From Rhodococcus sp. RD6.2 (lineage in GTDB: Bacteria > Actinomycetota > Actinomycetes > Mycobacteriales > Mycobacteriaceae), in assembly GCF_001040705.1 (NCBI RefSeq), contig NZ_CVQP01000007.1, positions 150,570-214,569 of the forward strand: 64,000 bases of DNA. The letters are read 5' to 3'. The position numbers and the translations under genes are program-made. Positions within the stretch are counted from its first letter, which is position 1. Each line of letters opens with the position of its first letter. Positions 34,709 to 43,458 of this stretch are shown here, in pieces. Below the pieces are notes generated by a model. It saw nothing but the letters and a program-made list of their open reading frames with translations. It made no database searches and had not been told where the DNA came from.

Positions 34709-35776
34709 ATGAACAAGTCCCCCGGGCGCGGCCCGAGATCGTTGGGTCGCGCTCTCGCCGCGGCGGCTGCCGCGGCGCTCGCCGTGCTGACCATGGCGTC
34801 GTGCTCGGTGGACGGCGCGGACGACGCGGGCGCGGACAAGCCCGTCATCCGGGTCGGCTACCAGACGTTCCCGAGCGGTGACCTGGTCGTCAAGAACGCC
34901 GGCTGGCTCGAGGACGAGCTGCCCGACTACACGATCGAGTGGACGAAGTTCGACTCCGGCGCCGACGTCAACACCGCCTTCGTCGCAGGCGAACTCGACT
35001 TCGGTGCGCTCGGGTCGAGTCCCGTCGCCCGCGGCCTGTCCGATCCGCTGCGCATCGACTACAAGGTGGCGTGGATCCTCGACGTCGCCGGCGACAACGA
35101 AGCCCTCGTCGCCCGCAACGGAACCGGCATCGCGAAGGTTGAGGACCTGCGGGGCCGCAAGGTCGCCACCGCCTTCGCGTCGACCGCGCACTACAGCCTG
35201 CTCGCCGCCCTCGACCGGGCCGGGCTCTCCGCCGCCGACGTCCAGTTGATCGATCTGCAGCCGCAGGCATCCCTCGCGGCGTGGCAGCGCGGCGACATCG
35301 ACGCCATCTACACCTGGCTGCCGACGCTCGACGAGGTCCGCGCGAACGGAACCACGTTGATCACGAGTCGAGAGCTCGCCGATGCGGGGAAGCCGACGCT
35401 CGACCTCGCGGTCGTCGCGGGCGGATTCGCCGCCGACCACCCCGACGTCGTGGACGTGTGGCGCCGCGCGCAGGCCCGAGCGCTGACCACCATCGCCGAC
35501 GATCCGGATGCGGCCGCGAAAGCCGTTGCCGCCGAAGCGGGAATCACGCCCGACGAGGCGAAGTCCCAGCTGAAGCAGGCCGTGTTCCCGAGCCCCGAGC
35601 AGGTCGCGTCGACGCAGTGGCTCGGCACCGACGCCGCGCCCGGTGCCCTCGCGAACAACCTGCACAGCGCGGCGCAGTTCCTCTCCGACCAGAAGCAGAT
35701 CCCGTCCGCCCCTGATCTCGCGGACTTCCAGGACGCGCTCTACGTGACCGGTCTGCCCGGTGCCGTCGAGCAGTAG
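34709..35776 (+). CDS. Sulfonate/taurine-type ABC transporter substrate-binding lipoprotein
   Basis: A 355-residue periplasmic-type lipoprotein. The signal peptide runs to the lipobox LTMASC (Cys about 26). The mature part has the TauA/SsuA fold: IRVGYQTFPSGDLVVKNAGWLED, FVAGELDFGALGSSPVARGL and LRGRKVATAFASTAHYSLLAALDRAGL. TauA relatives bind sulfonates in this cleft. It follows the permease by 10 bases; its end overlaps the region before the ATPase start. Confidence 0.85.
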   Translation: MNKSPGRGPRSLGRALAAAAAAALAVLTMASCSVDGADDAGADKPVIRVGYQTFPSGDLVVKNAGWLEDELPDYTIEWTKFDSGADVNTAFVAGELDFGALGSSPVARGLSDPLRIDYKVAWILDVAGDNEALVARNGTGIAKVEDLRGRKVATAFASTAHYSLLAALDRAGLSAADVQLIDLQPQASLAAWQRGDIDAIYTWLPTLDEVRANGTTLITSRELADAGKPTLDLAVVAGGFAADHPDVVDVWRRAQARALTTIADDPDAAAKAVAAEAGITPDEAKSQLKQAVFPSPEQVASTQWLGTDAAPGALANNLHSAAQFLSDQKQIPSAPDLADFQDALYVTGLPGAVEQ

Positions 35777-35780
35777 CGCG

Positions 35781-36554
35781 GTGTCGTCCAGCAACCACGC
35801 GGGGCCGCGCATCCGGCTGACCGACGTCCGGCACGACTACGGGTCGGTCACCGCAGTCGGGCCGGTCTCGCTGGCGGTGCCCGACGGCGAGTTTCTCGTC
35901 CTCGTCGGTGCCTCCGGATGCGGCAAGAGCACCCTGTTGCGGCTGATCGCCGGATTCGAGGAGCCGACGCACGGTGAGGTCAGGGTGGCGGGCAGCGCCC
36001 CTGTGCCCGGCGCGACGGCCGGAGTGGTGTTCCAGCAGCCGCGGCTGCTGCCGTGGCGAACCGTCGGGGGCAACGTCGACCTTGCCCTCGACTACGCCGG
36101 AGTGCCGCGGGCGCAGCGGGGGGAGCGTCGCGCCGACCTGCTGGGGCGCGTCGGGCTTGGCGGGCTGGCCGGGCGCAGGATCTGGCAGGTCTCGGGTGGG
36201 CAGCAGCAGCGGGTGGCTATCGCCCGCGCGCTGGCAGTACCGACGTCGCTGCTGCTGCTCGACGAGCCGTTCGCTGCACTCGACGCCCTCACCCGTGAGC
36301 GCCTGCAGGAAGACCTGCGCGCCGACTCCGGGGGCACTCGGACCACGGTGTTCGTCACGCACAGCGCCGACGAGGCCGTGTTCCTGGGGTCGCGGATCGT
36401 CGTCCTGGGACGTCAACCGGGCCGGGTTGCGCTCGACCTGACCGTCGACCTGCCCCGCCGCGGCGTCGACGCGGACGATCTGCGCGGCTCCGCTCGGTTC
36501 GCCGCGCTGCGCGCCCAGGTCGGGCACGCGGTCAAGGAAGCGGCCGCGGCGTGA
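35781..36554 (+). CDS. Sulfonate/taurine-type ABC transporter ATP-binding protein
   Basis: A 257-residue ATPase. Walker A is GASGCGKST (about residue 48), signature [15 protein letters not shown], Walker B LLLLDEPFAALDALTR, H-loop VTHSADEAVFLGSR. The TauB/SsuB group carries the same PFAALD and EAVFL pattern. The start at GTG 35781 is preferred; GTG 35760 overlaps the previous gene. Third gene of the importer; the rhodanese follows by about 30 bases. Confidence 0.85.
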   Translation: MSSSNHAGPRIRLTDVRHDYGSVTAVGPVSLAVPDGEFLVLVGASGCGKSTLLRLIAGFEEPTHGEVRVAGSAPVPGATAGVVFQQPRLLPWRTVGGNVDLALDYAGVPRAQRGERRADLLGRVGLGGLAGRRIWQVSGGQQQRVAIARALAVPTSLLLLDEPFAALDALTRERLQEDLRADSGGTRTTVFVTHSADEAVFLGSRIVVLGRQPGRVALDLTVDLPRRGVDADDLRGSARFAALRAQVGHAVKEAAAA

Positions 36555-36586
36555 GGCGCCGGAAGGGATTGTGAAAAGCTGTGTCC

Positions 36587-37003
36587 ATGACCTACGCAGG
36601 TGACCTGACCCCTCAGCAGGCATGGGACCTGCTGCGCGAGCATCCCGGGGCCGTCCTGGTCGATGTCCGCACCGAAGCCGAGTGGCGATTCGTCGGCCTC
36701 CCCGACCTCACCGCGCTGGGCCGCGAGCCCCTGACGATCGAGTGGGTGTCGTTCACGGGTGACCGCAACACCTCGTTCGTCGACCAGCTCCAGGCCGCGG
36801 GCGTGACGGGCGGCGACGACGCCGAGGTCATCTTCTTGTGCCGTTCCGGTCAGCGTTCCATCGGCGCCGCCGAGGCCGCGACCGCCGCGGGCATCGCCCC
36901 GGCCTACAACATTCTCGACGGGTTCGAAGGCGGACTGGACACCGACGGTCACCGCGGCGGTGCGGGCTGGCGTTCCGTCGGACTCGCGTGGAGGCAGTCG
37001 TGA
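36587..37003 (+). CDS. Rhodanese-like sulfurtransferase
   Basis: A 138-residue single rhodanese domain. The active loop is CRSGQRS (Cys about 84), and VLVDVRTEAEWRFVGLPD is the conserved early segment. It holds a persulfide on the Cys and hands sulfane sulfur to an acceptor. GTG at 36581 is a possible alternate start. The stop overlaps the metZ start (GTGA), an arrangement also seen in mycobacteria (Rv0390-Rv0391), which suggests delivery of sulfur into homocysteine synthesis. Confidence 0.9.
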   Translation: MTYAGDLTPQQAWDLLREHPGAVLVDVRTEAEWRFVGLPDLTALGREPLTIEWVSFTGDRNTSFVDQLQAAGVTGGDDAEVIFLCRSGQRSIGAAEAATAAGIAPAYNILDGFEGGLDTDGHRGGAGWRSVGLAWRQS

Positions 37004-38223
37004 GCGCGATTCCCCGCGGCGGTGCATTCTCCAAGCCGCTCCCCGACACCATCCGCCCCGCGACGCTCGGCGTCCGCGGTGGGACGATCCGCTCGGGTTT
37101 CGAGGAGACGTCGGAGGCGATCTTCCTCAATTCCGGATTCGTCTACGAGTCCGCTGAAGCGGCGGAGCAGGCGTTCACCGGCGAGATAGACCACTTCGTC
37201 TACTCCCGGTACGGCAACCCGACGGTGAAGATGTTCGAGGAGCGGATGCGTCTGCTCGACGGCGCGGAAGGCTGCTACGCCACCGCGTCCGGCATGTCCG
37301 CGGTGTTCACCGCCCTCGGTGCACTGCTCGGCAAGGGCGACCGACTCGTCGCCGCACGCAGCCTCTTCGGATCCTGCTTCGTGGTCTGCAACGAGATCCT
37401 CCCGCGCTGGGGTGTGGAGACGGTGTTCGTCGACGGCGAGGACCTCGATCAGTGGGAGCAGGCGCTGTCGGTGCCGACCACAGCCGTGTTCTTCGAGACC
37501 CCCTCGAACCCGATGCAGACCCTCGTCGACGTCCGCAGGGTGTCCGAGATGGCGCATGCCGCGGGCGCGAAGGTGGTGCTGGACAACGTCTTCGCCACCC
37601 CGATGCTGCAGCGCAGCCTCGACCTCGGCGCCGATGTCGTCGTGTACTCGGGCACCAAGCACATCGACGGACAGGGCCGCGTCCTCGGCGGTGCGATCCT
37701 CGGCTCGCAGGACTACATCGACGGACCCGTGCAGCAGCTGATCCGCCACACCGGGCCCGCGCTCAGCCCGTTCAACGCCCACACCCTGCTCAAGGGCCTC
37801 GAGACGATGCCGTTGCGCGTGCGGCACTCCACCGACAGCGCACTGCGGATCGCCCGCTTCCTCGAAGCGGACGACGCCGTCAGCTGGGTGAAGTACCCGT
37901 TCCTCGAGTCGCATCCCCAGTACGACCTGGCGACGTCGCAGATGAGTGGCGGCGGCACCGTCGTCACCTTCGAGTTGGCGGCAGCCGAGGGCGAGGGGAA
38001 GAAGAAGGCGTTCGAGCTGCTGAACAAGCTGCGCGTCGTCGACATCTCCAACAACCTCGGCGACTCGAAGTCCCTCATCACCCACCCCGCGACCACGACG
38101 CACCGCGCGATGGGTCCCGAGGGACGCGCCGCGATCGGCCTCTCCGACGGGGTGGTCCGGCTGTCCGTCGGCCTCGAGGACACCGACGACCTGCTCGAGG
38201 ACTTCGCGCAAGCGTTGGCCTGA
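37000..38223 (+). CDS. metZ: O-succinylhomoserine sulfhydrylase
   Basis: A 407-residue PLP enzyme of the Cys/Met metabolism family that makes homocysteine from an O-acylhomoserine and sulfide. The PLP lysine is in VVYSGTKHIDGQG (about residue 219), SRYGNPT is at about 70, SGMSAVF at about 97 and FETPSNP at about 165. Mycobacterial MetZ has 406 residues. GTG at 37000 overlaps the rhodanese stop. Homocysteine is the substrate of B12-dependent methionine synthase, which fits the B12 uptake genes downstream. Confidence 0.92.
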   Translation: MSAIPRGGAFSKPLPDTIRPATLGVRGGTIRSGFEETSEAIFLNSGFVYESAEAAEQAFTGEIDHFVYSRYGNPTVKMFEERMRLLDGAEGCYATASGMSAVFTALGALLGKGDRLVAARSLFGSCFVVCNEILPRWGVETVFVDGEDLDQWEQALSVPTTAVFFETPSNPMQTLVDVRRVSEMAHAAGAKVVLDNVFATPMLQRSLDLGADVVVYSGTKHIDGQGRVLGGAILGSQDYIDGPVQQLIRHTGPALSPFNAHTLLKGLETMPLRVRHSTDSALRIARFLEADDAVSWVKYPFLESHPQYDLATSQMSGGGTVVTFELAAAEGEGKKKAFELLNKLRVVDISNNLGDSKSLITHPATTTHRAMGPEGRAAIGLSDGVVRLSVGLEDTDDLLEDFAQALA

Positions 38224-38242
38224 CGCGTCCGAAGGGATTGCT

Positions 38243-39163
38243 GTGCACCTGACCCCGCGCCGGTTGGTGACCGCCGGCATCGCCGCTCTCGTACTCCTGG
38301 CCGCGGGCTGCGGCAACGACGAGAGCGGCGACGGTCCGTCGACCGCGACGGCGGCGGCCGGCGACCCGCAGGCGATCGTCTCGCTCAGCCCCACCAGCAC
38401 CGAGATGCTGTACGCCGTCGGTGCGGGGGATCAGGTCGTCGCCGTCGACGACCGGTCCGACTACCCGGAAGGCGTCCCCGTCACCGACCTCTCGGGGTAC
38501 ACGCCGAACGTCGAGGCGATCCTCGGGTACGAACCGGACCTGGTCGTCGCGAATGCCGACACCGGCGATCTCGTCGCCGGTCTGGAGAACGCGGGCGTCG
38601 AAGTGCTGATTCTGCCGGCGGCGAGCACCCTCGACGACACGTACGCGCAGATCGAGCAGATCGGTGCAGCCACCGGACACGTCGGGGACGCCGCCGAAGT
38701 CGTCGCGCGGATGAAGACGGACATCGACGCGATCGTCGCGGGTGTGCCCGCGCGCGCGACGCCGCTGCGGTACTACCACGAGCTCGACGACACCCTGTAC
38801 TCCGTCACCGACGACACCTACATCGGTGAGATCTACGGGATGCTCGGGCTCACCTCCATCGCGACCGGCGGCGACGGGTATCCGCAACTGTCGGCGGAGT
38901 TCATCCTGGAACAGGATCCGGACCTGATCTTCCTCGCGGACGGCCAGTGTTGCGGCGTCACCCCCGACGCCGTCGCGAAGCGTGCCGGGTGGTCCGACCT
39001 GACAGCGGTCCGCGACGGCAACGTCCACGTCGTCGACGAGGACCTCGCGTCACGGTGGGGACCGCGCGTCGTCGACTTCATGCGCGAGGTTGCAGGAATC
39101 GTGAGCGCCGTCCCCGCCGACGGCGGCGCCGTCACTGCCGTCACCGTCCAACCCACCGGGTAA
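38243..39163 (+). CDS. btuF: Cobalamin-type ABC transporter substrate-binding lipoprotein
   Basis: A 306-residue lipoprotein with signal peptide and lipobox LLAAGC (Cys about 23). The mature domain has the BtuF-like two-lobe fold with a long helix: IVSLSPTSTEMLYAVGAGDQVVAVD, VEAILGYEPDLVV and LEQDPDLIFLADG. Starts at GTG 38243, 19 bases after metZ. B12 is preferred over siderophores because CobU follows and metZ precedes; the fold alone does not discriminate. Confidence 0.75.
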   Translation: MHLTPRRLVTAGIAALVLLAAGCGNDESGDGPSTATAAAGDPQAIVSLSPTSTEMLYAVGAGDQVVAVDDRSDYPEGVPVTDLSGYTPNVEAILGYEPDLVVANADTGDLVAGLENAGVEVLILPAASTLDDTYAQIEQIGAATGHVGDAAEVVARMKTDIDAIVAGVPARATPLRYYHELDDTLYSVTDDTYIGEIYGMLGLTSIATGGDGYPQLSAEFILEQDPDLIFLADGQCCGVTPDAVAKRAGWSDLTAVRDGNVHVVDEDLASRWGPRVVDFMREVAGIVSAVPADGGAVTAVTVQPTG

Positions 39164-39165
39164 CC

Positions 39166-40185
39166 GTGTCCCGCAGACGCGCACTCGTGCTGGCCGGTTC
39201 GGCGCTCGTGCTGCTCGCAGCGATGCTGCTCGGCATCCTCGTCGGACCCGCCGGGCTCACGCCCTCCGGGGTGATCCTCGACGTGATCGACCGGCTGCCG
39301 TTCGTCGACGTCGACTCCGGGCTGACCGCCCGGCAACAGTCGATCCTGTGGAACATCCGCATGCCCCGCGTGGTCCTCGGCGCGCTCGTCGGCGCGACCC
39401 TCGCCATCGCGGGCGCCGCCTACCAGGGCGTGTTCCGCAACCCGCTCGCCGACCCGTACCTGCTCGGCGTGTCCAGCGGCGCCGGGCTCGGCGCGACCCT
39501 CGCCATCGCCGTCGGAGGGGCGGCCGGGTTCGCGGGCGTCCCGATCGCCGCGTTCGCGGGCGGCATGCTCGCCGTCGGCGCCACCTACGCGCTCGGCCGG
39601 ACCGTCGGCAGCGGACGCACCGAGGTCGTCATCATCCTCGCAGGTGTCGCGGTCGCGGCGTTCGCCAATGCCATCCAGACGTTCTTCATGCAGCGCAATG
39701 ACGACACCCTCCGCCAGGTGTACTCCTGGCTGCTCGGGCGGCTGTCCACCGACGGCTGGTCCGACGTGCTCACCGTGTTGCCGTACGTCGTGGTGTCCGT
39801 CGCCGTCGTCCTGCTGCATGGACGCACCCTCGACGTCATGGCCGTCGGAGACGTCGAGGCCGGGAGCCTCGGTATCAACCCCGACCGGGTGCGGCTCGTC
39901 CTGATCGGCGTCGCGACGCTCGGCACCGCCGCCGTCGTCTCGGTGAGTGGCCTCATCGGATTCGTCGGCATCGTCGTGCCCCATGCGGTCCGGCTCCTCG
40001 TCGGGCCCGGACATCGGCTGCTGCTGCCGCTGTCGCTGATGGTCGGCGCCGCGTTCCTCGTCCTCGCCGACGTCGTGGCCCGCACCGTGATGTCGCCGGC
40101 GGAGCTGCCGATCGGCGTCGTCACCGCCGCCATCGGAGCACCGTTCTTCCTGCTCGTCCTGCGGCGCGGGCGGGTGAGCGCATGA
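39166..40185 (+). CDS. btuC: Cobalamin-type ABC transporter permease
   Basis: A 339-residue BtuC/FecCD permease with about ten membrane helices. Typical patterns are RMPRVVLGALVGATLAIAGAAYQG, NPLADPYLLGVSSGAGLGA and GLIGFVGIVVPHAVRLLVGPGH. It starts with GTG at 39166, 2 bases after btuF, and its stop overlaps the btuD start. FecCD-type permeases also move iron siderophores; the B12 assignment rests on neighbours. Confidence 0.8.
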   Translation: MSRRRALVLAGSALVLLAAMLLGILVGPAGLTPSGVILDVIDRLPFVDVDSGLTARQQSILWNIRMPRVVLGALVGATLAIAGAAYQGVFRNPLADPYLLGVSSGAGLGATLAIAVGGAAGFAGVPIAAFAGGMLAVGATYALGRTVGSGRTEVVIILAGVAVAAFANAIQTFFMQRNDDTLRQVYSWLLGRLSTDGWSDVLTVLPYVVVSVAVVLLHGRTLDVMAVGDVEAGSLGINPDRVRLVLIGVATLGTAAVVSVSGLIGFVGIVVPHAVRLLVGPGHRLLLPLSLMVGAAFLVLADVVARTVMSPAELPIGVVTAAIGAPFFLLVLRRGRVSA

Positions 40186-40958
40186 TCTCCTGCACCGGCC
40201 TGCGCGTCGAACGAGGAACGGTCGCCGTCCTGGCCGGGGTGGACCTGCGCGTCGACGCCGGCGAATGGGTGGCGGTGGTCGGGCCCAACGGTGCGGGCAA
40301 GACGACGTTGCTGCACGCCCTCGCCGGGCTGGTTCCCGCCACCGGCGAGGTACTCGTCGACGGCCACGCCCCGGGCCGTGCGTCGCGGCGCGTCATGTCG
40401 CGGTCGGTGGCACTGATGCCGCAGCGTCCCGTTGTCCCCGACGGCGTCACCGTGCGCGACCTCATCACCCTCGGACGCACCCCGCATCTGCCCCGGTTCG
40501 GCAGCGAGAGCTCCGACGACCGTGCCGTCGTCGACGACCTCGTCGATCGACTCGGCCTGCGAGCGTTGGTGTCCCGGCCTGCCACCGATCTGTCCGGCGG
40601 CGAACTGCAGCGGGTGGTACTGGCCCGGTCCCTCGCCCAGCAGCCGAAGGTGCTGCTGCTCGACGAACCCACCAGCGCCCTCGACATCGGACACCAGCAG
40701 CAGGTGCTCGACCTCGTCCAGGAGCTGCGAGCTTCGGAGGGGTTGACGGTGGTCGCGGCGATGCACGACCTCACCCTCGCGGGCCAGTACGGGCGACGGA
40801 TCGTGATGCTCGACGGCGGCGCCGTCGTCGCGGACGGAACCCCGGCGGACGTGCTGACCGTCGAGCGCATCGCCGAGGTCTACGGTGCGCGCGTCGAAGT
40901 TCTGGCCCGGCCCGGAGGTCCCGTCGTCCTGCCGGTCGCGGGCGGGGGTGCCCGCTGA
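40182..40958 (+). CDS. btuD: Cobalamin-type ABC transporter ATP-binding protein
   Basis: A 258-residue ATPase. Walker A GPNGAGKTT (about residue 34), signature LSGGELQRVVLARSL, Walker [13 protein letters not shown], followed by AMHDLTLAGQYG as H-loop, typical of the FepC/BtuD group. It overlaps btuC by 4 bases and its stop overlaps the start of the next gene by one base (TGATG), so the four genes are translationally linked. Confidence 0.85.
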   Translation: MISCTGLRVERGTVAVLAGVDLRVDAGEWVAVVGPNGAGKTTLLHALAGLVPATGEVLVDGHAPGRASRRVMSRSVALMPQRPVVPDGVTVRDLITLGRTPHLPRFGSESSDDRAVVDDLVDRLGLRALVSRPATDLSGGELQRVVLARSLAQQPKVLLLDEPTSALDIGHQQQVLDLVQELRASEGLTVVAAMHDLTLAGQYGRRIVMLDGGAVVADGTPADVLTVERIAEVYGARVEVLARPGGPVVLPVAGGGAR

Positions 40959-42298
40959 TGGAAGTCGTGCTCCTCGGCACCGGCGCCGCCGACGGATGGC
41001 CCAACCCGTTCTGCACCTGTTCCTCGTGCCGGATCATGCTGGAGCGCGGCGAGATCCGCTCCCAGACCGCCGCCCTCGTCGACGACGTCCTGCTGCTGGA
41101 CTGCGGACCCGAGGTGCCGCGGGCCGCGATGCACGCCGGTCGGACGCTGTCCGGGGTGCGGCACCTGCTGCTCACGCACGCGCACCCCGACCACGTCGGA
41201 CCGCTCGCGTTGCTGATGCGGTCGTGGGTGGCGCGCGATCAGCCGCTGGACGTGATCGGCCCGCCGGAAGCGCTGGACCTGTGCCGTGACTGGGTCGGAC
41301 CCGACGATCCGGTGCGGTGGATCCCCGTTGCACCCGGAGACGCGTTGACGGTCGGCGAGTACGGCATCCGGGTGCTGCCCGCTGCCCACCGTGTGCATAA
41401 CGACGGCGACTGCGTGCTCTTCGAGGTCGCGGCGCGTGGCCGGAAACTGCTGTGGGCCACGGACACCGGACCTTTCGATGCGGTAGCGCTCGATGCCGTG
41501 CGTGACGCCCGGTACGACGCGGTGTTTCTGGAGGAGACCTTCGGTGATCTCGCGGAGCACGAGCCCGACCACCTCGACCTGGTCAGCTTCCCCCGTGCCC
41601 TCGCGGCCTTGCGCGGCGTCGGAGCGGTCGTCGACGGCACCGACGTGATCGCCGTTCACCTCGGACACCACAATCCTGTCGACCTGCAGGACCGGTTGGG
41701 GCCGTGGGGTGTTCGCATCGTCCCCGACGGGACGGTGGTGACCGTGGGAGACGGTGCCCTCGGGGCGTCGGCGCCGCGCCGGACCCTGGTCCTCGGCGGC
41801 GCCCGAGCAGGCAAGTCGACCCACGCGCAGCGACTGCTGTCGGACCGCGACGACGTCACCTATGTCGCGACCGGTGCTCCCGCACGCGGCGACGCAGAGT
41901 GGGCCGCCCGCATCGCCGCGCATCGCGCGTCGCGGCCCGGCACCTGGCGCACCGTCGAGACCGACGACCTCGTGGGTGTCCTGCAAGCAGCGACCGGCCC
42001 GCTGCTCGTCGACTGCCTCGGCACCTGGCTCACCCGGCGCATCGACACTCACGGCGCCTGGGACGACGAAGAATCATGGGCCGCAGTGCGAGCCGACCTC
42101 GACGGACTGGTCGCCGCGCTGCGCAGGGTCCGGGTGCCCGTCGTCGTGGTCAGCAACGAGGTCGGCAGCGGCGTCGTCCCCGCCACCGCCTCCGGCCGTC
42201 GCTTCCGCGACGCGCTCGGCAGGCTCAACACCTCCGTCGCGGCGGAGTGTGAGTCCGTGGTCCTCGTCGTCGCCGGCCGCCCCCTGCCCCTGCGCTGA
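40958..42298 (+). CDS. Fused PhnP-like metallo-beta-lactamase hydrolase and CobU (cobinamide kinase/guanylyltransferase)
   Basis: A 446-residue fusion. Residues 1-260 form a metallo-beta-lactamase domain: GTGAADGWPNPFCTCSSC at the start is the CxCxxC zinc loop of PhnP-like phosphodiesterases, and HAHPDHVGPL gives the metal motif. Residues 268-446 form CobU, with P-loop LVLGGARAGKST and VSNEVGSGVVP. CobU phosphorylates cobinamide and attaches GMP on the way to cobalamin. The hydrolase may remove a phosphate group or an incorrect base-linked part. The fusion and its place behind btuFCD suggest corrinoid salvage. Confidence 0.85.
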   Translation: MEVVLLGTGAADGWPNPFCTCSSCRIMLERGEIRSQTAALVDDVLLLDCGPEVPRAAMHAGRTLSGVRHLLLTHAHPDHVGPLALLMRSWVARDQPLDVIGPPEALDLCRDWVGPDDPVRWIPVAPGDALTVGEYGIRVLPAAHRVHNDGDCVLFEVAARGRKLLWATDTGPFDAVALDAVRDARYDAVFLEETFGDLAEHEPDHLDLVSFPRALAALRGVGAVVDGTDVIAVHLGHHNPVDLQDRLGPWGVRIVPDGTVVTVGDGALGASAPRRTLVLGGARAGKSTHAQRLLSDRDDVTYVATGAPARGDAEWAARIAAHRASRPGTWRTVETDDLVGVLQAATGPLLVDCLGTWLTRRIDTHGAWDDEESWAAVRADLDGLVAALRRVRVPVVVVSNEVGSGVVPATASGRRFRDALGRLNTSVAAECESVVLVVAGRPLPLR

Positions 42299-42307
42299 CC
42301 GCCCGGG

Positions 42308-42364
42308 GGTTCCCTAATGTCACATTGGGGGTCGCCGAGTGACCTGATGTGACATTAGGGAACC
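42308..42364. repeat. Inverted repeat element, copy 1 (GGTTCCCTRATGTCACAT)
   Basis: A perfect 18-bp inverted repeat (42308-42325 with 42347-42364) around 21 bases sits between the convergent cobU fusion and HAD genes. A second copy is at 61513-61578. Both arms and the inner GGGGGTCG are shared. It could end transcription from both sides, or be a REP-like dispersed element. Confidence 0.75.
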
Positions 42365-42375
42365 AGGGGGGAGGG

Positions 42376-43182
42376 TCAGGCGGCGGCGAACGGGTCCTGG
42401 GTCCGGCCGACGAGGTCCGCGACCGAGTCGAGGACCAGCGTCGGGCGGTAGGGGTACGCCTCGACGGTCGAGCGGCTGGAGATGCCGGTGAGGACGAGGA
42501 TGGTCTGCAGGCCCGCTTCGAGTCCGGAGACGACGTCGGTGTCCATCCGGTCGCCGATCATGAGGGTGTGTTCGGAGTGCGATCCGATGGCCCGCAGCGC
42601 GGACCGCATCATCAGCGGATTCGGCTTGCCGACGTAGTACGGCTCGCGGCCGGTCGCGCGGGTGATGAGCGCGGCGACCGAGCCGGTCGCGGGCAGTGAG
42701 CCGTCACGGGACGGGCCGGTGGCGTCGGGGTTGGTGGCGATGAACCGGGCGCCGCGTTCGACGAGCCGGATCGCGGTGGTGATCGCCTCGAACGAGTACG
42801 TGCGGGTCTCGCCGAGCACCACGTAGTCGGGATCGCTGTCGGTGAGGACGTACCCGATGTCGTGCAGGGCCGTCGTGAGACCCGACTCGCCGACGACGTA
42901 CGCGCTGCCGTCGGGGCGCTGATTGTGCAGGAAGGTGGCGGTGGCCAGCGCGGACGTCCAGATCGACTGCTCGGGGATGTCGAGACCCGTCCGCAGCAGT
43001 CGGGCGCGCAGGTCGCGGGGTGTTCGGATTGAATTGTTGGTCAGCACCACGAACGGGGTGCCTGCTTCCTGCAGTTCGGCGAGGAACTTGTCGGCGCCCG
43101 GTACGAGGTGTTCCTCGTGCACGAGTACCCCGTCCATGTCCATCAGGTAGGTCCACCCGGGGGTCTGCTCGGTGTTCGCCAT
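42376..43182 (-). CDS. HAD-IIA family phosphatase (NagD-like)
   Basis: A 268-residue HAD phosphatase. Motif I DMDGVL (nucleophile Asp, about residue 15), motif II VVLTNNS, motif III lysine in VGKPNPLM and motif IV MIGDRMDTDV. The cap insertion is of the C2 type found in NagD and phosphoglycolate-like phosphatases that act on small sugar or nucleotide phosphates. ATG at 43182 (MANTEQ) is chosen; 43203 is possible. It points away from the SAM-riboswitch operon. Confidence 0.85.
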   Translation of the reverse strand: MANTEQTPGWTYLMDMDGVLVHEEHLVPGADKFLAELQEAGTPFVVLTNNSIRTPRDLRARLLRTGLDIPEQSIWTSALATATFLHNQRPDGSAYVVGESGLTTALHDIGYVLTDSDPDYVVLGETRTYSFEAITTAIRLVERGARFIATNPDATGPSRDGSLPATGSVAALITRATGREPYYVGKPNPLMMRSALRAIGSHSEHTLMIGDRMDTDVVSGLEAGLQTILVLTGISSRSTVEAYPYRPTLVLDSVADLVGRTQDPFAAA

Positions 43183-43242
43183 GGACCCATTGTGCTCGCT
43201 CACGGCGTGACCCGTCGGGCCGTGTATTTCGAATCACCTCGA

Positions 43243-43253
43243 ACGCAAAGGGT
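43243..43253 (+). promoter_or_regulatory. Shared promoter element ACGCAAAGGGT, copy 1
   Basis: The 11-mer ACGCAAAGGGT ends 42 bases before the first SAM riboswitch, and the same 11-mer occurs at 51605-51615 upstream of the second riboswitch. The position fits the region upstream of or at the -35 box. It may be a regulator site shared by both operons. Confidence 0.4.
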
Positions 43254-43294
43254 GACCGTGCAGGCGGGTTGGGGGACATTTCATCGCGAGAGTT

Positions 43295-43384
43295 GACCAT
43301 CGAGAGCGACCGAGAGACCCGGCTCAGCGACGTCGCAGCAACCCCCGCCAGTGGGTGTGGGTGCTACCGCCGGGAGCGATGGTC
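43295..43384 (+). ncRNA. SAM riboswitch, S-box-type aptamer, copy 1
   Basis: An 8-bp P1 stem (GACCATCG 43295-43302 with CGATGGTC 43377-43384) encloses P2 (GCGAC 43306-43310 with GTCGC 43332-43336) with the kink-turn-like GAGAGACC and GGCTC, the conserved GCAACC (43338-43343), a third stem and GGTGCTACCGCCGGGAGCG. This matches the core of the S-box (SAM-I/SAM-IV clan) aptamers. It precedes an amino-acid ABC operon. A GGGACGG/CCGTCCC hairpin at 43393-43417 follows and may be the expression platform. Confidence 0.75.
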
Positions 43385-43458
43385 GGCGCGACGGGACGGC
43401 ATCGGCCGCCCCGTCCCAACCGCGAAAGGTCGCCCGTGACCGTGTCAGAGATCCGCTC

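Noticed and set aside
38224..38242. A cobalamin riboswitch before btuF
   Set aside because: Only 19 bases separate metZ and btuF, far too short for a cobalamin aptamer.
42308..42364. Inverted repeat as an insertion-sequence end
   Set aside because: No transposase or target duplication lies next to either copy; both sit between convergent genes, which fits a terminator or REP-like role better.
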